NCBI RefSeq assembly: GCF_002904335.1
Contig: NZ_PPHF01000087.1
Span: forward strand, 44,774-108,773
Origin: Amycolatopsis sp. CA-126428
GTDB taxonomy: Bacteria > Actinomycetota > Actinomycetes > Mycobacteriales > Pseudonocardiaceae
DNA length: 64,000 nucleotides
Direction: 5' to 3'
Below, piece after piece: positions 32,312-40,285 of the stretch (positions within the stretch are counted from its first letter, which is position 1; each line of letters begins with the position of its first letter). The position numbers and the translations under genes were made by a program. The notes beneath the pieces are model-generated. The model made no database searches and was not told the origin of the DNA. It worked only from the letters and a program-made list of their open reading frames with translations.

Positions 32312-33618
32312 CGAACACCGCGCACACGAACTTCGCCGCGTACAGCCACCAGCAGCTGTACGCGATGCTGCAGGCCGGCGACCCGAACAGCGCGCGGCAC
32401 GCCGCCGACAAGTGGAAGTCCGCCGCGCTGCACCTGCACGAGCAGGCCCACAACCTCGATTCGGAGCTCGCCGAGTTCAAGGACCAGTGGACCGGCGGCG
32501 CGGCCGACCAGTACCAGCACATGATCACCGACCTCGCGAACGGCATCTCGAAGGTGGCGCAGACCGCGGAGGCGATGAACGTGATGCTCGGCGACGCCGC
32601 CGACGCGCTGGTGAAGGCCAAGAAGGAAATGCCGCCGCCGGTCGCGGTGCCGGACGTCGCTCCCGCCGACGTCGCACTCGCGGTGAACCCGCCGCTGCTG
32701 CCGCCGGACGCGTCGCCCGCCGTCGTGCAGGCCGCGGCGCAACAGCGTCAGCAGGCCATCGCGAACGTCGAAGCGCAGCAGGCCGCCGCGAACGCCGCCG
32801 GATCGGCGCACGGCAAAGCGATCGTCGTGATGACCCAGCTCGCCGGGGAGTACACCGTCGCCGAGGAGTCGATCCCGGCTTCGCCGAACGCCGTGCCGGC
32901 GCCCACCACCCCGCCGGCCGGTGGGGGTGCGGGCAGCGCCGGGTCGCCGGGGCTGGTCGGCAACGGCCTGAGCGGTCCCGGGGTCGTCGTCACGCCCACC
33001 GACGGGCACCCGCTGCCCGGCGGCACCGGCACGACGCTGCCGCCGGGGACGACCGTGCCGGCGTCGAACCCGCTGTTCGGCGACATGTTCACCGCCGGGC
33101 TCGCCGCGGCTTCGGCCGCCGCGTTCGGCCGCTTCGGCTCGATCATGCCGAAGGTGCCGTCGTGGGCGACGGGCAAGGATCCCAAGGACGAGAAGGAAGA
33201 ACCGCCGGGCACGAAGCTCGGCGGGGGCGGCGCCGGCGTCGAAGGCGGCTCCGGTGGCGGCATCCCGATCGGCGGGGGTGACGCGCCTTCGCTCGGCGGC
33301 GGCGCCGGTGTCCCGGTCGGCGGCGGTGGGCTCACCGGCCCCGGCGAGGTCCCGGCGGCGCATTCCGGCCTGGCCGGCGACGGCGGCGCGGGCAACGCGC
33401 TGAGCGGGCTCGCCGGCGGCGCGGCCGGGGCCGTGGGCGCGGCGGCCGCCAAGGGCGCGATGCCGATGATGCCCATGATGCCGATGGGCATGGGCGGCGG
33501 CGGGGACCTGGGGTCCGGGCGGCGGATCCCGGCGTGGCTGGTGGAGACGGAGAACGTCTGGGGCCAGTCGGCCCCGGTCGCACCGCCGGTCATCGGCGAG
33601 GACCCGGAAGCGTACTGA
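32308..33618 (+). CDS. PPE/WXG-like ESX substrate with glycine-rich C-terminus
   Basis: The 436-residue protein has a helical N-terminal domain (about residues 1-190) with the WXG turn FKDQWTGGAADQYQHM near residue 61, then a long Gly/Pro/Ala-rich region (GGGAGSAGSPGLVGNGLSG, IPIGGGDAPSLGGG, MPMMPMMPMGMGGGG) and a short end WLVETENVWGQSAPVAPPVIGEDPEAY. The closing ENVWG pattern is common in actinobacterial PPE-like proteins. It is probably exported through ESX together with the 128-residue protein encoded upstream. It is followed by a dispersed 44-bp palindrome. Confidence 0.8.
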   Translation: MTNTAHTNFAAYSHQQLYAMLQAGDPNSARHAADKWKSAALHLHEQAHNLDSELAEFKDQWTGGAADQYQHMITDLANGISKVAQTAEAMNVMLGDAADALVKAKKEMPPPVAVPDVAPADVALAVNPPLLPPDASPAVVQAAAQQRQQAIANVEAQQAAANAAGSAHGKAIVVMTQLAGEYTVAEESIPASPNAVPAPTTPPAGGGAGSAGSPGLVGNGLSGPGVVVTPTDGHPLPGGTGTTLPPGTTVPASNPLFGDMFTAGLAAASAAAFGRFGSIMPKVPSWATGKDPKDEKEEPPGTKLGGGGAGVEGGSGGGIPIGGGDAPSLGGGAGVPVGGGGLTGPGEVPAAHSGLAGDGGAGNALSGLAGGAAGAVGAAAAKGAMPMMPMMPMGMGGGGDLGSGRRIPAWLVETENVWGQSAPVAPPVIGEDPEAY

Positions 33619-33623
33619 CCCCG

Positions 33624-33667
33624 TCGTGAGTGGTAACGCGGGTTCTAACCCGCCTTACCACTCACGA
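33624..33667. repeat. 44-bp dispersed palindrome, copy 1
   Basis: Two arms of 21 bp (TCGTGAGTGGTAA, one mismatched base, GCGGGTT) close a two-base loop. The same element, differing only at the mismatch and the loop, is at 46021-46064. It starts six bases after the PPE-like gene and may act as a terminator or mRNA-end structure. The dispersed near-identity suggests a REP-like family. Confidence 0.85.
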
Positions 33668-33693
33668 CCCTTGCGGCGGAACGGGAGGCGGCC

Positions 33694-34962
33694 GTGACGG
33701 CGGCTGGATATCGCGTCGCCCCGGCGCGCCTCGACGCGGTGGCCGGCGAGTCCGGTTCCCGCGCCGAGGCGCTTGCCGCGGCGCAGTCGGCGGTGGCGGG
33801 CGAGAAGCTGCCCGCCACCGCGTTCGGCCAGGTGAGCGAGTCCGCCGCCGCGGCCAAGACGTTCGAGAAGACCATGACGGAGCTGGGCGGGAAGCTCGGC
33901 TCGCAGGTGGCGCTCTTGCGGACGATCCAAAGTGGACTCACTGCGTGCGCGGCCGGATACCGGCGCGCCGACGCGCGGGTCGCCGCGATGTACCGGGCGT
34001 TGCTGCCCGAGGATCCGTTGCCCCGCGCGGGAAATCCCGCCGGGATCGGCGGCTCGGCCGACACCGGGGCGTGGGCGCACGCGATCGCGGGCAACCGCGT
34101 CAAGGTCGCCGATGCGCTGACGGCCGAGCGTGCGCGGCTGACGGCGTTGACCGATGCCGGCGAAATCGCGCGGTCACAGGCGCGGATCAAGCTGTACGAG
34201 GACATCCTCGCGCACGACCGGCAGATCCTGCGGTTCGACCCGTCGGGCAACGGCCGGATCGTCGAGCTGGTCGGGCACATCGAGCCGGGGACGCGGAACG
34301 TCGGGCTGTTCGTGCCCGGCGTCAACACGCAGATGTCGAACTTCGACGCCTACGCCGGTCTCGGCCGCAGCCTGGTGGCCGCGGACCCGGCCGGGCGCAC
34401 GGCGGTCGTCGTCTGGGCCGACGGGGTGTTCCCGCAGGGCCCGGTGGCGCAGGGGCCGGACGCGGGGTACGCGCGGGCGATGGCGCCGGACCTCAAGCAC
34501 TTCGCGGACGACCTGCGCGGCGAGATCGCGAGCCACGCGGGCTCCGACGTCACGCTGACCGCGATCGGGCACAGCTACGGCGGGGCGACGGTCGGGCTCG
34601 CCGAGACGCACGGCCTCGACGTCGACCGCGTCCTGCACGTCGAGTCGGCCGGCATGGGCCACGGCGTGTGGTCGCCGGCCGACCTGCCGCCGAGCCAGGC
34701 GGGCGTCCAGCGGTTCTCGATGACGGCCCCGCTCGACCCGATCGTGCTCGCCCAGGGCAACGCGTGGGGCCTGGAGTGGACCGGCATCGGCCACGGCGCG
34801 GACCCGGACGTCTTCCCGGGCGTCACCGAGCTGGGCACCGGCGACCAGGCGGACGGCTCGCTGTCGTGGGGCATGTCGTCGCACAACGACGTGCTGAAGC
34901 CGGGGTCCGATTCGTGGACGAACATCTACCGCGTCCTCACCGGCGGCGGTGACCTCCGATGA
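33694..34962 (+). CDS. WXG-like helical domain fused to an alpha/beta-hydrolase (DUF1023), putative ESX effector
   Basis: The 422-residue protein has an ESX-type helical N-terminal domain (about residues 1-115: RLDAVAGESGSRAEALAAAQ...) followed by a hydrolase domain. The nucleophile elbow is GHSYGG near residue 292, and VPGVNTQMSNFDAY precedes it. A DPI.L segment (DPIVLAQGN) and SHNDVLKPGS at the end supply the likely catalytic Asp and His. DUF1023 hydrolases are common partners of ESX loci, with lipids or esters as suspected substrates. No signal peptide is present. The start is GTG after GGGAGG. Its stop overlaps the next small gene by 4 bp. Confidence 0.85.
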   Translation: MTAAGYRVAPARLDAVAGESGSRAEALAAAQSAVAGEKLPATAFGQVSESAAAAKTFEKTMTELGGKLGSQVALLRTIQSGLTACAAGYRRADARVAAMYRALLPEDPLPRAGNPAGIGGSADTGAWAHAIAGNRVKVADALTAERARLTALTDAGEIARSQARIKLYEDILAHDRQILRFDPSGNGRIVELVGHIEPGTRNVGLFVPGVNTQMSNFDAYAGLGRSLVAADPAGRTAVVVWADGVFPQGPVAQGPDAGYARAMAPDLKHFADDLRGEIASHAGSDVTLTAIGHSYGGATVGLAETHGLDVDRVLHVESAGMGHGVWSPADLPPSQAGVQRFSMTAPLDPIVLAQGNAWGLEWTGIGHGADPDVFPGVTELGTGDQADGSLSWGMSSHNDVLKPGSDSWTNIYRVLTGGGDLR

Positions 34963-35312
34963 CGCCGGAACTGACCCGCCTCGCGGCCGAGCTGACCACG
35001 GTGATCGACGCGGTCGCGGCGTCCTTCGGCGGCCACCCGGACCGGACGCTGGACGGCGAGCTGGACTGCGACCCGACCACCCCGGGCCGGCTGCTGTGCT
35101 GGCAGTACGGCGTCCGCGTGGAGCACCCGGCGTCACCGGAAACCCGCCTGCCGTCGCTCCTCCCGGCGCTGCACGCCGACGGCTGGGAATCCCACGACCG
35201 CAGCACCCCCGCCGAGCAGATCACCCGCTTCACCCGCGACGGCACGGACTTCACGATCCACGTCGCCGCCGCGGTGACGATCATCGGCTCCACCCGCCCG
35301 GTCCCCGCCTGA
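34959..35312 (+). CDS. Small protein coupled to the WXG-hydrolase, candidate chaperone or immunity factor
   Basis: The 117-residue soluble protein (MTPELTRLAAELTTVIDAVAASFGG..., C-terminal FTIHVAAAVTIIGSTRPV) has an N-terminal helix followed by mostly strand-forming segments. I recognise no named family. Its ATG overlaps the stop codon of the hydrolase gene by 4 bp, which implies balanced production of the two proteins. Effector/immunity or effector/chaperone pairs are typically arranged so. The role is an inference. Confidence 0.65.
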   Translation: MTPELTRLAAELTTVIDAVAASFGGHPDRTLDGELDCDPTTPGRLLCWQYGVRVEHPASPETRLPSLLPALHADGWESHDRSTPAEQITRFTRDGTDFTIHVAAAVTIIGSTRPVPA

Positions 35313-35316
35313 CGTG

Positions 35317-35463
35317 TCGTCCCCCTGATCACGAGTGATGACCCTCCAATCACGAGTGATGCCTCCCCAATCACGCGAATCCCGCCTCCGGTCACCGAAC
35401 CTCGCGTGATGGAAGGGTCAACTCGCGTGATCGAAGGGTCGACACTCGTGATTGAGGGGTCGA
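35317..35463. repeat. Array of seven 21-bp units, four then three inverted
   Basis: Exactly seven 21-bp units fill the junction between the small ESX gene and the convergent mycosin gene. Four read like GACCCTCCAATCACGAGTG and three like the reverse, GCGTGATCGAAGGGTCGA. It is the same family as 1718-1948 and 61018-61393, and again flips once. Confidence 0.88.
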
Positions 35464-35469
35464 CACGAC

Positions 35470-36669
35470 CTACGGGGTGAAGCGGGTGGGGCGCCAGGCT
35501 CGGCGGCGGGCGCGGCGGACCGCCGCCACCGTCACTCCGGCGGCCGCGGCCAAGGCGACCCCGGCCAGGGCGATCGTGCCCGCGGGGACGTCCGGCGGGC
35601 GGGGGGCCGGGGCCGCGGCCGGGACCACCATCGGTGCCGGGACCGCCTGCGGAACCGCACCCGGCGGCGGGACGTCGGCGGGCAGGGTCGAGGACACCGC
35701 CGCGTAGGCGTCCAGGACTCCCCAGCCCAGCCGCGGGTCGTGGCCGCCGGACGGCGGGCGGTGGGCCGTCAACGTCAAGCGCGTGACGACCTGGTCGCCG
35801 GACAGCTCCGGGTGGTACGCCCGCACCAGCGCCGCGACGCCGGCGACGTACGCCGCCGCGAGGCCCGGGTCGGTCACCGGCCAGCGGTGCGCCACCGCGC
35901 CGCCCGCTCCCGCCGACGTGCTCACCAGCTCCGCTCCCGGCGCCGCGACGCCGACGTAGTCGCCCGCTTCCGTCTGCACCGGCTCGCCCGCGCGGTTCAC
36001 CGAGCCGACGGCGAGGACGCCGGACGTCGCCGTCGGGTACGTCCGCGCGCCCTGCTGGGTCGCCGACGCCGCCGAGACGACCACCGCCCCTTTCGCACGC
36101 GCCCGCGAAACCGCCGCCGACAACGCCGGGCTGTCGGCCGCCGCGGGCACGGCGACCAGGATCACGCCCGCCCGGCGGTCCGCCGCCCGGTCGATCGCCT
36201 CGGCGAGCTTGCCCGGATCACCGCCGTCGCCGGGGGTGTACCGGATCGGCAGCAGCCGCACGCCGGGCGCGACGCCGGCGAACGTCGTCGACGGATCCGG
36301 CTGGGCGCCGACGATCCCGGCCGCGATCGTGCCGCGGCCGTCGCAGTCCGTGCGCTCGGTGCCGGCGCCGCTGTCGAGCTGGCCGGGTGCGAACTGGGTG
36401 TTCTGCGCGTCGACGCCCGTGCCGACCACGGCCACCAGCTGGCCGCCGCCGCGCGTCAGCGGCCACAGCCGCGCCGGGTCGACCAGGCGCTGGCCCCACG
36501 GGACCTCGCCGGTGTACGTGCCGGACGGGTTCGCGCAGCCCTGCGCCGAAGCGGCCGACGCGAAAAAGCCGCCCGAAGCCGCCACGAGACCCGCCACCGC
36601 GAGCACCGCCGGTAACCGCACCCGCACTCCCGAAGCCGAAAGACGGTGGCGGACAAGGAAGTCCGCCAC
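35470..36669 (-). CDS. mycP: Mycosin (MycP) lacking the catalytic triad
   Basis: The 399-residue protein has the mycosin layout: signal peptide (about residues 20-43), the family opening CANPSG..VPWGQRLVDPARLWPLTRGGGQLVAVV, a subtilase-like domain to about residue 325, a Pro-rich linker and a C-terminal membrane helix (about 364-385) with an Arg-rich tail. Cys45 and Cys109 are in place for the family disulphide. The catalytic positions are changed: Gly83 where DTGV has Asp, Arg112 where DxHGT has His (DCDGRGT), and DPGLAAAYVAG at 267-277 where GTSxAA has Ser (Leu270). The oxyanion Asn is also absent. In mycobacteria MycP is needed for ESX complex stability apart from its protease activity, so a structural role is likely. 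Confidence 0.88.
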   Translation of the reverse strand: MADFLVRHRLSASGVRVRLPAVLAVAGLVAASGGFFASAASAQGCANPSGTYTGEVPWGQRLVDPARLWPLTRGGGQLVAVVGTGVDAQNTQFAPGQLDSGAGTERTDCDGRGTIAAGIVGAQPDPSTTFAGVAPGVRLLPIRYTPGDGGDPGKLAEAIDRAADRRAGVILVAVPAAADSPALSAAVSRARAKGAVVVSAASATQQGARTYPTATSGVLAVGSVNRAGEPVQTEAGDYVGVAAPGAELVSTSAGAGGAVAHRWPVTDPGLAAAYVAGVAALVRAYHPELSGDQVVTRLTLTAHRPPSGGHDPRLGWGVLDAYAAVSSTLPADVPPPGAVPQAVPAPMVVPAAAPAPRPPDVPAGTIALAGVALAAAAGVTVAAVRRARRRAWRPTRFTP

Positions 36670-36694
36670 CGTCAGTCTAGCCCGGAACGCCCTC

Positions 36695-37588
36695 TCAGCG
36701 AAGGTCCATGCCGAGATCCAGCGCAGGCGACGAATGGGTCAGCCCACCCACCGAAAGATAGTCCACACCGGACAGTGCGTAGGCCTTACCACGGTCGAGG
36801 GTCAGCCCGCCAGAGGATTCCAGCCGCGTCTTCGGCGAGACTTCGTCGCGGCGCGCCACCGCCCGGCGGCACTCCTGGGGCGTGAAGTTGTCCAGCAGCA
36901 CCTCGTCCGCCCCGGCGGCCAGCGCCTCCTCGAGCTGCTCCAGCGTGTCCACCTCGACCTCGCAAGCCAGCTCGGGCGCGTGCGCCCGGGCCGCGGCCAG
37001 CGCCGCCGTCACCGAACCGGCGGCGACGACGTGGTTGTCCTTGATCAGCACCGCGTCACCGAGGCCCAGCCGGTGGTTGACGCCGCCACCGCAGCGGACG
37101 GCGTACTTCTGCAGCAGCCGCAGCCCCGGCAACGTCTTGCGGGAGTCCCGGATCGCGCAGCCGGTACCGTCCACTTCGGACACCCAGGCGGCGGTCGCGG
37201 TGGCGACGCCGGAGAGGTGGCACAGCAGGTTCAGCGCCGTGCGCTCGGCGGTGAGCAGCCCGCGCACCGGGCCGGCCAGCACCAGCGCGGGCTCGCCCGC
37301 GACCAGCCGATCGCCGTCTTCGCGCCGGGCCAGCACTTGGTAGCCGTCGCCCAGCACCATGTCGAACACCGCGAGCGCCACCGGCAGGCCGGCGACCACG
37401 CCGTCGACGCGCGGGGTCAGCTCGGCGACCGCCACCGCCGAAGCGGGCACGGTCGACGCCGTCGTCGCGTCGGGCCCGTACCTCAGGTCCTCGCCGAGCG
37501 CCGTGGTGACCACTCGGGTGACGTCGTCGACGTCGAGGCCCGACGCGGCGATCAGGCGCCGGACGGCTTCGGAGATCGGGAACGTCAT
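36695..37588 (-). CDS. nadC: Nicotinate-nucleotide pyrophosphorylase (carboxylating)
   Basis: The 297-residue enzyme joins quinolinate to phosphoribosyl pyrophosphate and releases CO2 to give nicotinate mononucleotide, the third step of de novo NAD synthesis. Visible motifs are ERTALNLLCHLSGVAT, RDSRKTLPGLRLLQKYAVRCGGGVNHR with the quinolinate-binding basic residues, IKDNHV, and LESSGGLTL. It starts at MTFPISEAV, and the ATG overlaps the nadB stop by 4 bp. It is last in nadA-nadB-nadC. Confidence 0.96.
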   Translation of the reverse strand: MTFPISEAVRRLIAASGLDVDDVTRVVTTALGEDLRYGPDATTASTVPASAVAVAELTPRVDGVVAGLPVALAVFDMVLGDGYQVLARREDGDRLVAGEPALVLAGPVRGLLTAERTALNLLCHLSGVATATAAWVSEVDGTGCAIRDSRKTLPGLRLLQKYAVRCGGGVNHRLGLGDAVLIKDNHVVAAGSVTAALAAARAHAPELACEVEVDTLEQLEEALAAGADEVLLDNFTPQECRRAVARRDEVSPKTRLESSGGLTLDRGKAYALSGVDYLSVGGLTHSSPALDLGMDLR

Positions 37589-39228
37589 GCCACGCCCTCC
37601 AGGGGGATCGGGTCGGCCAGCACGGGCTGGCCGGATGGGCTGAGCCGGATGTGCTGGCTGCGCCGCCAGCCGTCGTCGCGCCCCGGGAAGTCGGTCCGCA
37701 CGTGGCAGCCCCGCGACTCGGTGCGCCGGACGGCCGCGGCCAGCAACGCCTGCGCCACCACCGTCAACGCCGCGTTCTCGACGGCCGCGTGCGTCCACAA
37801 AGGAGTGTCCGAAAGCGACAGATCGAGCACCGAGCCGGCCGCCGCCAGCCCGTCGGCGTCACGGCCGATCGCCGCGTACCGGCTCATCACGCGCTGCAGG
37901 GAGTCGCGGTCCGCCGCCGCCGCGGTGGCCGAGGACGGCAGTCGGCCGCGCGCGGGATCGGCCAGCAGCCCGGCCGCGAGGTCCGCCGCGACGGCCTCCG
38001 CGACGCGCTGCCCGACGACCAGCCCTTCGAGCAAGCTGTTGGACGCCAACCGGTTCGCGCCGTGCAGCCCGGTCCGCGCGACCTCGCCGGCCGCGTACAG
38101 CCCGGCCACCGACGAGCGTCCGTCCACAGTGGTCACCACCCCGCCGCACGAGAAGTGCGCCGCCGGGGTCACCGGGATCGGGTCCACGGCCGGGTCGAGC
38201 CCCAGCGCCGCACACGCCGCGAACACCGTCGGGAACCGCTGCGCGAACCCCGCGATCGAAGTCGCGTCGAGGAAGACGTGGTCGTCGACGCCGCCCGGCG
38301 CGGTCGCCATCCGCCGCGTGATCGCCGCCGAGACGACGTCGCGCGGCGCGAGGTCGCCGAGCGGGTGCACGCCCCGCATCACCGGCAGGCCGGCGCCGTC
38401 GACCAGCGTCGCGCCCTCCCCGCGAACCGCCTCGGTGACCAGCGGGCAGCGCCCGCGCGCGCCCGGGGTGTAGAGCACGGTCGGGTGGAACTGCACGAAC
38501 TCGATGTCCGCGACGGTCGCGCCGGCCCGCAGCGCGAGCGCGAGCCCGTCGCCGGTGGCGATCTCCGGGTTCGACGTCGCCTGGTAGAGCTGCCCGATCC
38601 CGCCGCTGGCCACCAGCACGGCCGAAGCGCGGACGACGCCGGGCACGCCGTGGCGGTCCAGCACCGTCACGCCGGCCACCCGGCCGCCGGGGGTGCGCAG
38701 CGCGTCGACGGCGATGTGGTGCTCCAGCACCGGCACCCCCGCCTGCCCGGCCTGCGCGACCAGGGCGCGTTCGACCTCGGCGCCGGTCGCGTCGCCGCCC
38801 GCGTGGATCACGCGGAACGCACTGTGCCCGCCCTCGCGGGCCCGGGCGAGCAGGCCGTTCCCGGACGCGTCGAACCGCGCACCATCAGCACGCAGCCGGG
38901 CGACCGCGGCCGGGCCGCCGTCGAGGATCGAGCGCACCGCCGCCTCGTCGCACAGGCCGGCGCCCGCGGTGAACGTGTCCTCCGCGTGCTTGGCGACGGA
39001 GTCGTCGAGGTCGTGCTGGTCTTCCAGGACCACGGCGACGCCGCCCTGGGCCCAGCGCGTGTTGCCGTCCGCGACGGCGGCCTTGGTGATCACCAGGACG
39101 TGCAGCCCGAGGGCCTGCGCCCGCAGCGCCGCGGTCAGCCCCGCGACGCCGCTGCCGATCACGACCAGGTCGGCGCGTGCTTCCCAAACCGGGGTTTTCG
39201 CCCGTGGGTCACTAACCGGCGGCGTCAT
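37585..39228 (-). CDS. nadB: L-aspartate oxidase
   Basis: The 547-residue flavoprotein oxidises aspartate to iminoaspartate for quinolinate synthesis. It has the FAD-binding VIGSGVAGLTAALRA near residue 25, NTRWAQGGVAVVLEDQHD, the active-site region FVQFHPTVLY, HFSCGGVVTTVDGRSSVAGLYAAGE and LHGANRLASNSLLEGLV. The C-terminal helical part ends with residues common to the succinate dehydrogenase family. It overlaps nadA and nadC by 4 bp on each side. Confidence 0.96.
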   Translation of the reverse strand: MTPPVSDPRAKTPVWEARADLVVIGSGVAGLTAALRAQALGLHVLVITKAAVADGNTRWAQGGVAVVLEDQHDLDDSVAKHAEDTFTAGAGLCDEAAVRSILDGGPAAVARLRADGARFDASGNGLLARAREGGHSAFRVIHAGGDATGAEVERALVAQAGQAGVPVLEHHIAVDALRTPGGRVAGVTVLDRHGVPGVVRASAVLVASGGIGQLYQATSNPEIATGDGLALALRAGATVADIEFVQFHPTVLYTPGARGRCPLVTEAVRGEGATLVDGAGLPVMRGVHPLGDLAPRDVVSAAITRRMATAPGGVDDHVFLDATSIAGFAQRFPTVFAACAALGLDPAVDPIPVTPAAHFSCGGVVTTVDGRSSVAGLYAAGEVARTGLHGANRLASNSLLEGLVVGQRVAEAVAADLAAGLLADPARGRLPSSATAAAADRDSLQRVMSRYAAIGRDADGLAAAGSVLDLSLSDTPLWTHAAVENAALTVVAQALLAAAVRRTESRGCHVRTDFPGRDDGWRRSQHIRLSPSGQPVLADPIPLEGVA

Positions 39229-40235
39229 TCGCCGCCGCCGGGCTGCCCGATCTCGATCATCCGCTGCACCGAAGCCCGCGCGCGAGCGGCCGTCTCGACG
39301 TCGACGTGGACCTCGTCGAGGCCGTCACGCAGGCAGCGCAGCAGCGCCGCGGGCGTGATCATCTTCATGTACCGGCAGGACGCGCGGTCGTTCACCGCGC
39401 GGAAGTCGATGCCCGGCGCGGCCTTGCGGAGCTGGTGGATCATGCCGATTTCGGTGGCCACCAGCACGGTCTTGGCCTTGGTGTCGCGCGCCTCGTGGAC
39501 CATGTCGCCGGTGGAGAGGATCTTGACCCGCTCCGGCGCCACGGCACCCTCGCCGGCCAGGTAGAGCGCCGACGTCGCGCAGCCGCATTCGGGGTGGATG
39601 AACAGGTCGGCGTCCGGTTCCGCGGCCGCGCGCTCGGCCAGCTCGGCGCCGTTGATGCCCGCGTGGACGTGGCACTCGCCGGCCCAGACGTGCACGTTCT
39701 CCCGGCCGGTCACACGCTTGACGTGCGCGCCCAGGAACTGGTCCGGGAGGAAGAGAACCTCCTGGTCAGCGGGGATGGAGGCGACGACGTCCACGGCGTT
39801 CGAGGACGTGCAGCAGATGTCGGTCTCGGCCTTGACCTCGGCCGTGGTGTTGACGTAGGAGACGACCACCGCGCCCGGGTGCTCGGCCTTCCAGGCGCGC
39901 AGCTCGGCGCCGGTGATGGAGTCGGCCAGCGAGCAGCCGGCCCGCGCGTCCGGGATCAGGACCGTCTTTTCCGGCGCCAGGATCTTCGCGGTTTCGGCCA
40001 TGAAGTGCACGCCGCAGAAGACGATGGTGGACGCGTCACTGCTCGCCGCGATCCGGCTGAGCGCGAGGGAGTCGCCGGTGTGGTCGGCGATGTCCTGGAT
40101 CTCCGGGACCTGGTAGTTGTGCGCGAGCAGGACCGCGTCGCGCTGCTTCGCCAGGCGCCGCACCTCCTCCGCCCAGGCCGCGTTCGCCTCGACCCCGCCG
40201 TAGGGGGTGAGATCTTGTTCGAGCGTCGAAGTCAT
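39225..40235 (-). CDS. nadA: Quinolinate synthase
   Basis: The 336-residue enzyme condenses iminoaspartate with dihydroxyacetone phosphate to quinolinate, using a [4Fe-4S] cluster. Cluster Cys are seen in AGCSLADS, CCTSSNA and HPECGCATSALYL. LAHNYQVPEIQDIADHTGDSL opens the protein. It is the first gene of the nadABC operon. The upstream 49 bp hold a 27-bp palindromic region that is probably the NrtR target. Confidence 0.96.
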   Translation of the reverse strand: MTSTLEQDLTPYGGVEANAAWAEEVRRLAKQRDAVLLAHNYQVPEIQDIADHTGDSLALSRIAASSDASTIVFCGVHFMAETAKILAPEKTVLIPDARAGCSLADSITGAELRAWKAEHPGAVVVSYVNTTAEVKAETDICCTSSNAVDVVASIPADQEVLFLPDQFLGAHVKRVTGRENVHVWAGECHVHAGINGAELAERAAAEPDADLFIHPECGCATSALYLAGEGAVAPERVKILSTGDMVHEARDTKAKTVLVATEIGMIHQLRKAAPGIDFRAVNDRASCRYMKMITPAALLRCLRDGLDEVHVDVETAARARASVQRMIEIGQPGGGE

Positions 40236-40258
40236 GCTGGCCCTCCTGGACCTGTCTC

Positions 40259-40285
40259 CGGTTTTCGCCTTATAATCGAAAACCG
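40259..40285. promoter_or_regulatory. Candidate NrtR operator with an internal TATAAT box
   Basis: CGGTTTTCG and its exact complement CGAAAACCG are separated by nine bases that contain TATAAT (40271-40276). The site lies between divergent nadA and nrtR and ends on the first base of the nrtR GTG. Transcription from this -10 box would start at or next to the GTG, so nrtR mRNA may be leaderless and bound regulator would block both promoters. Confidence 0.7.

Noticed and set aside
16855..36669. Genomic island borders (tRNA, att sites, integrase) around the ESX locus
   Set aside because: No tRNA, integrase, transposase or direct terminal repeat was found, and base composition does not change visibly.
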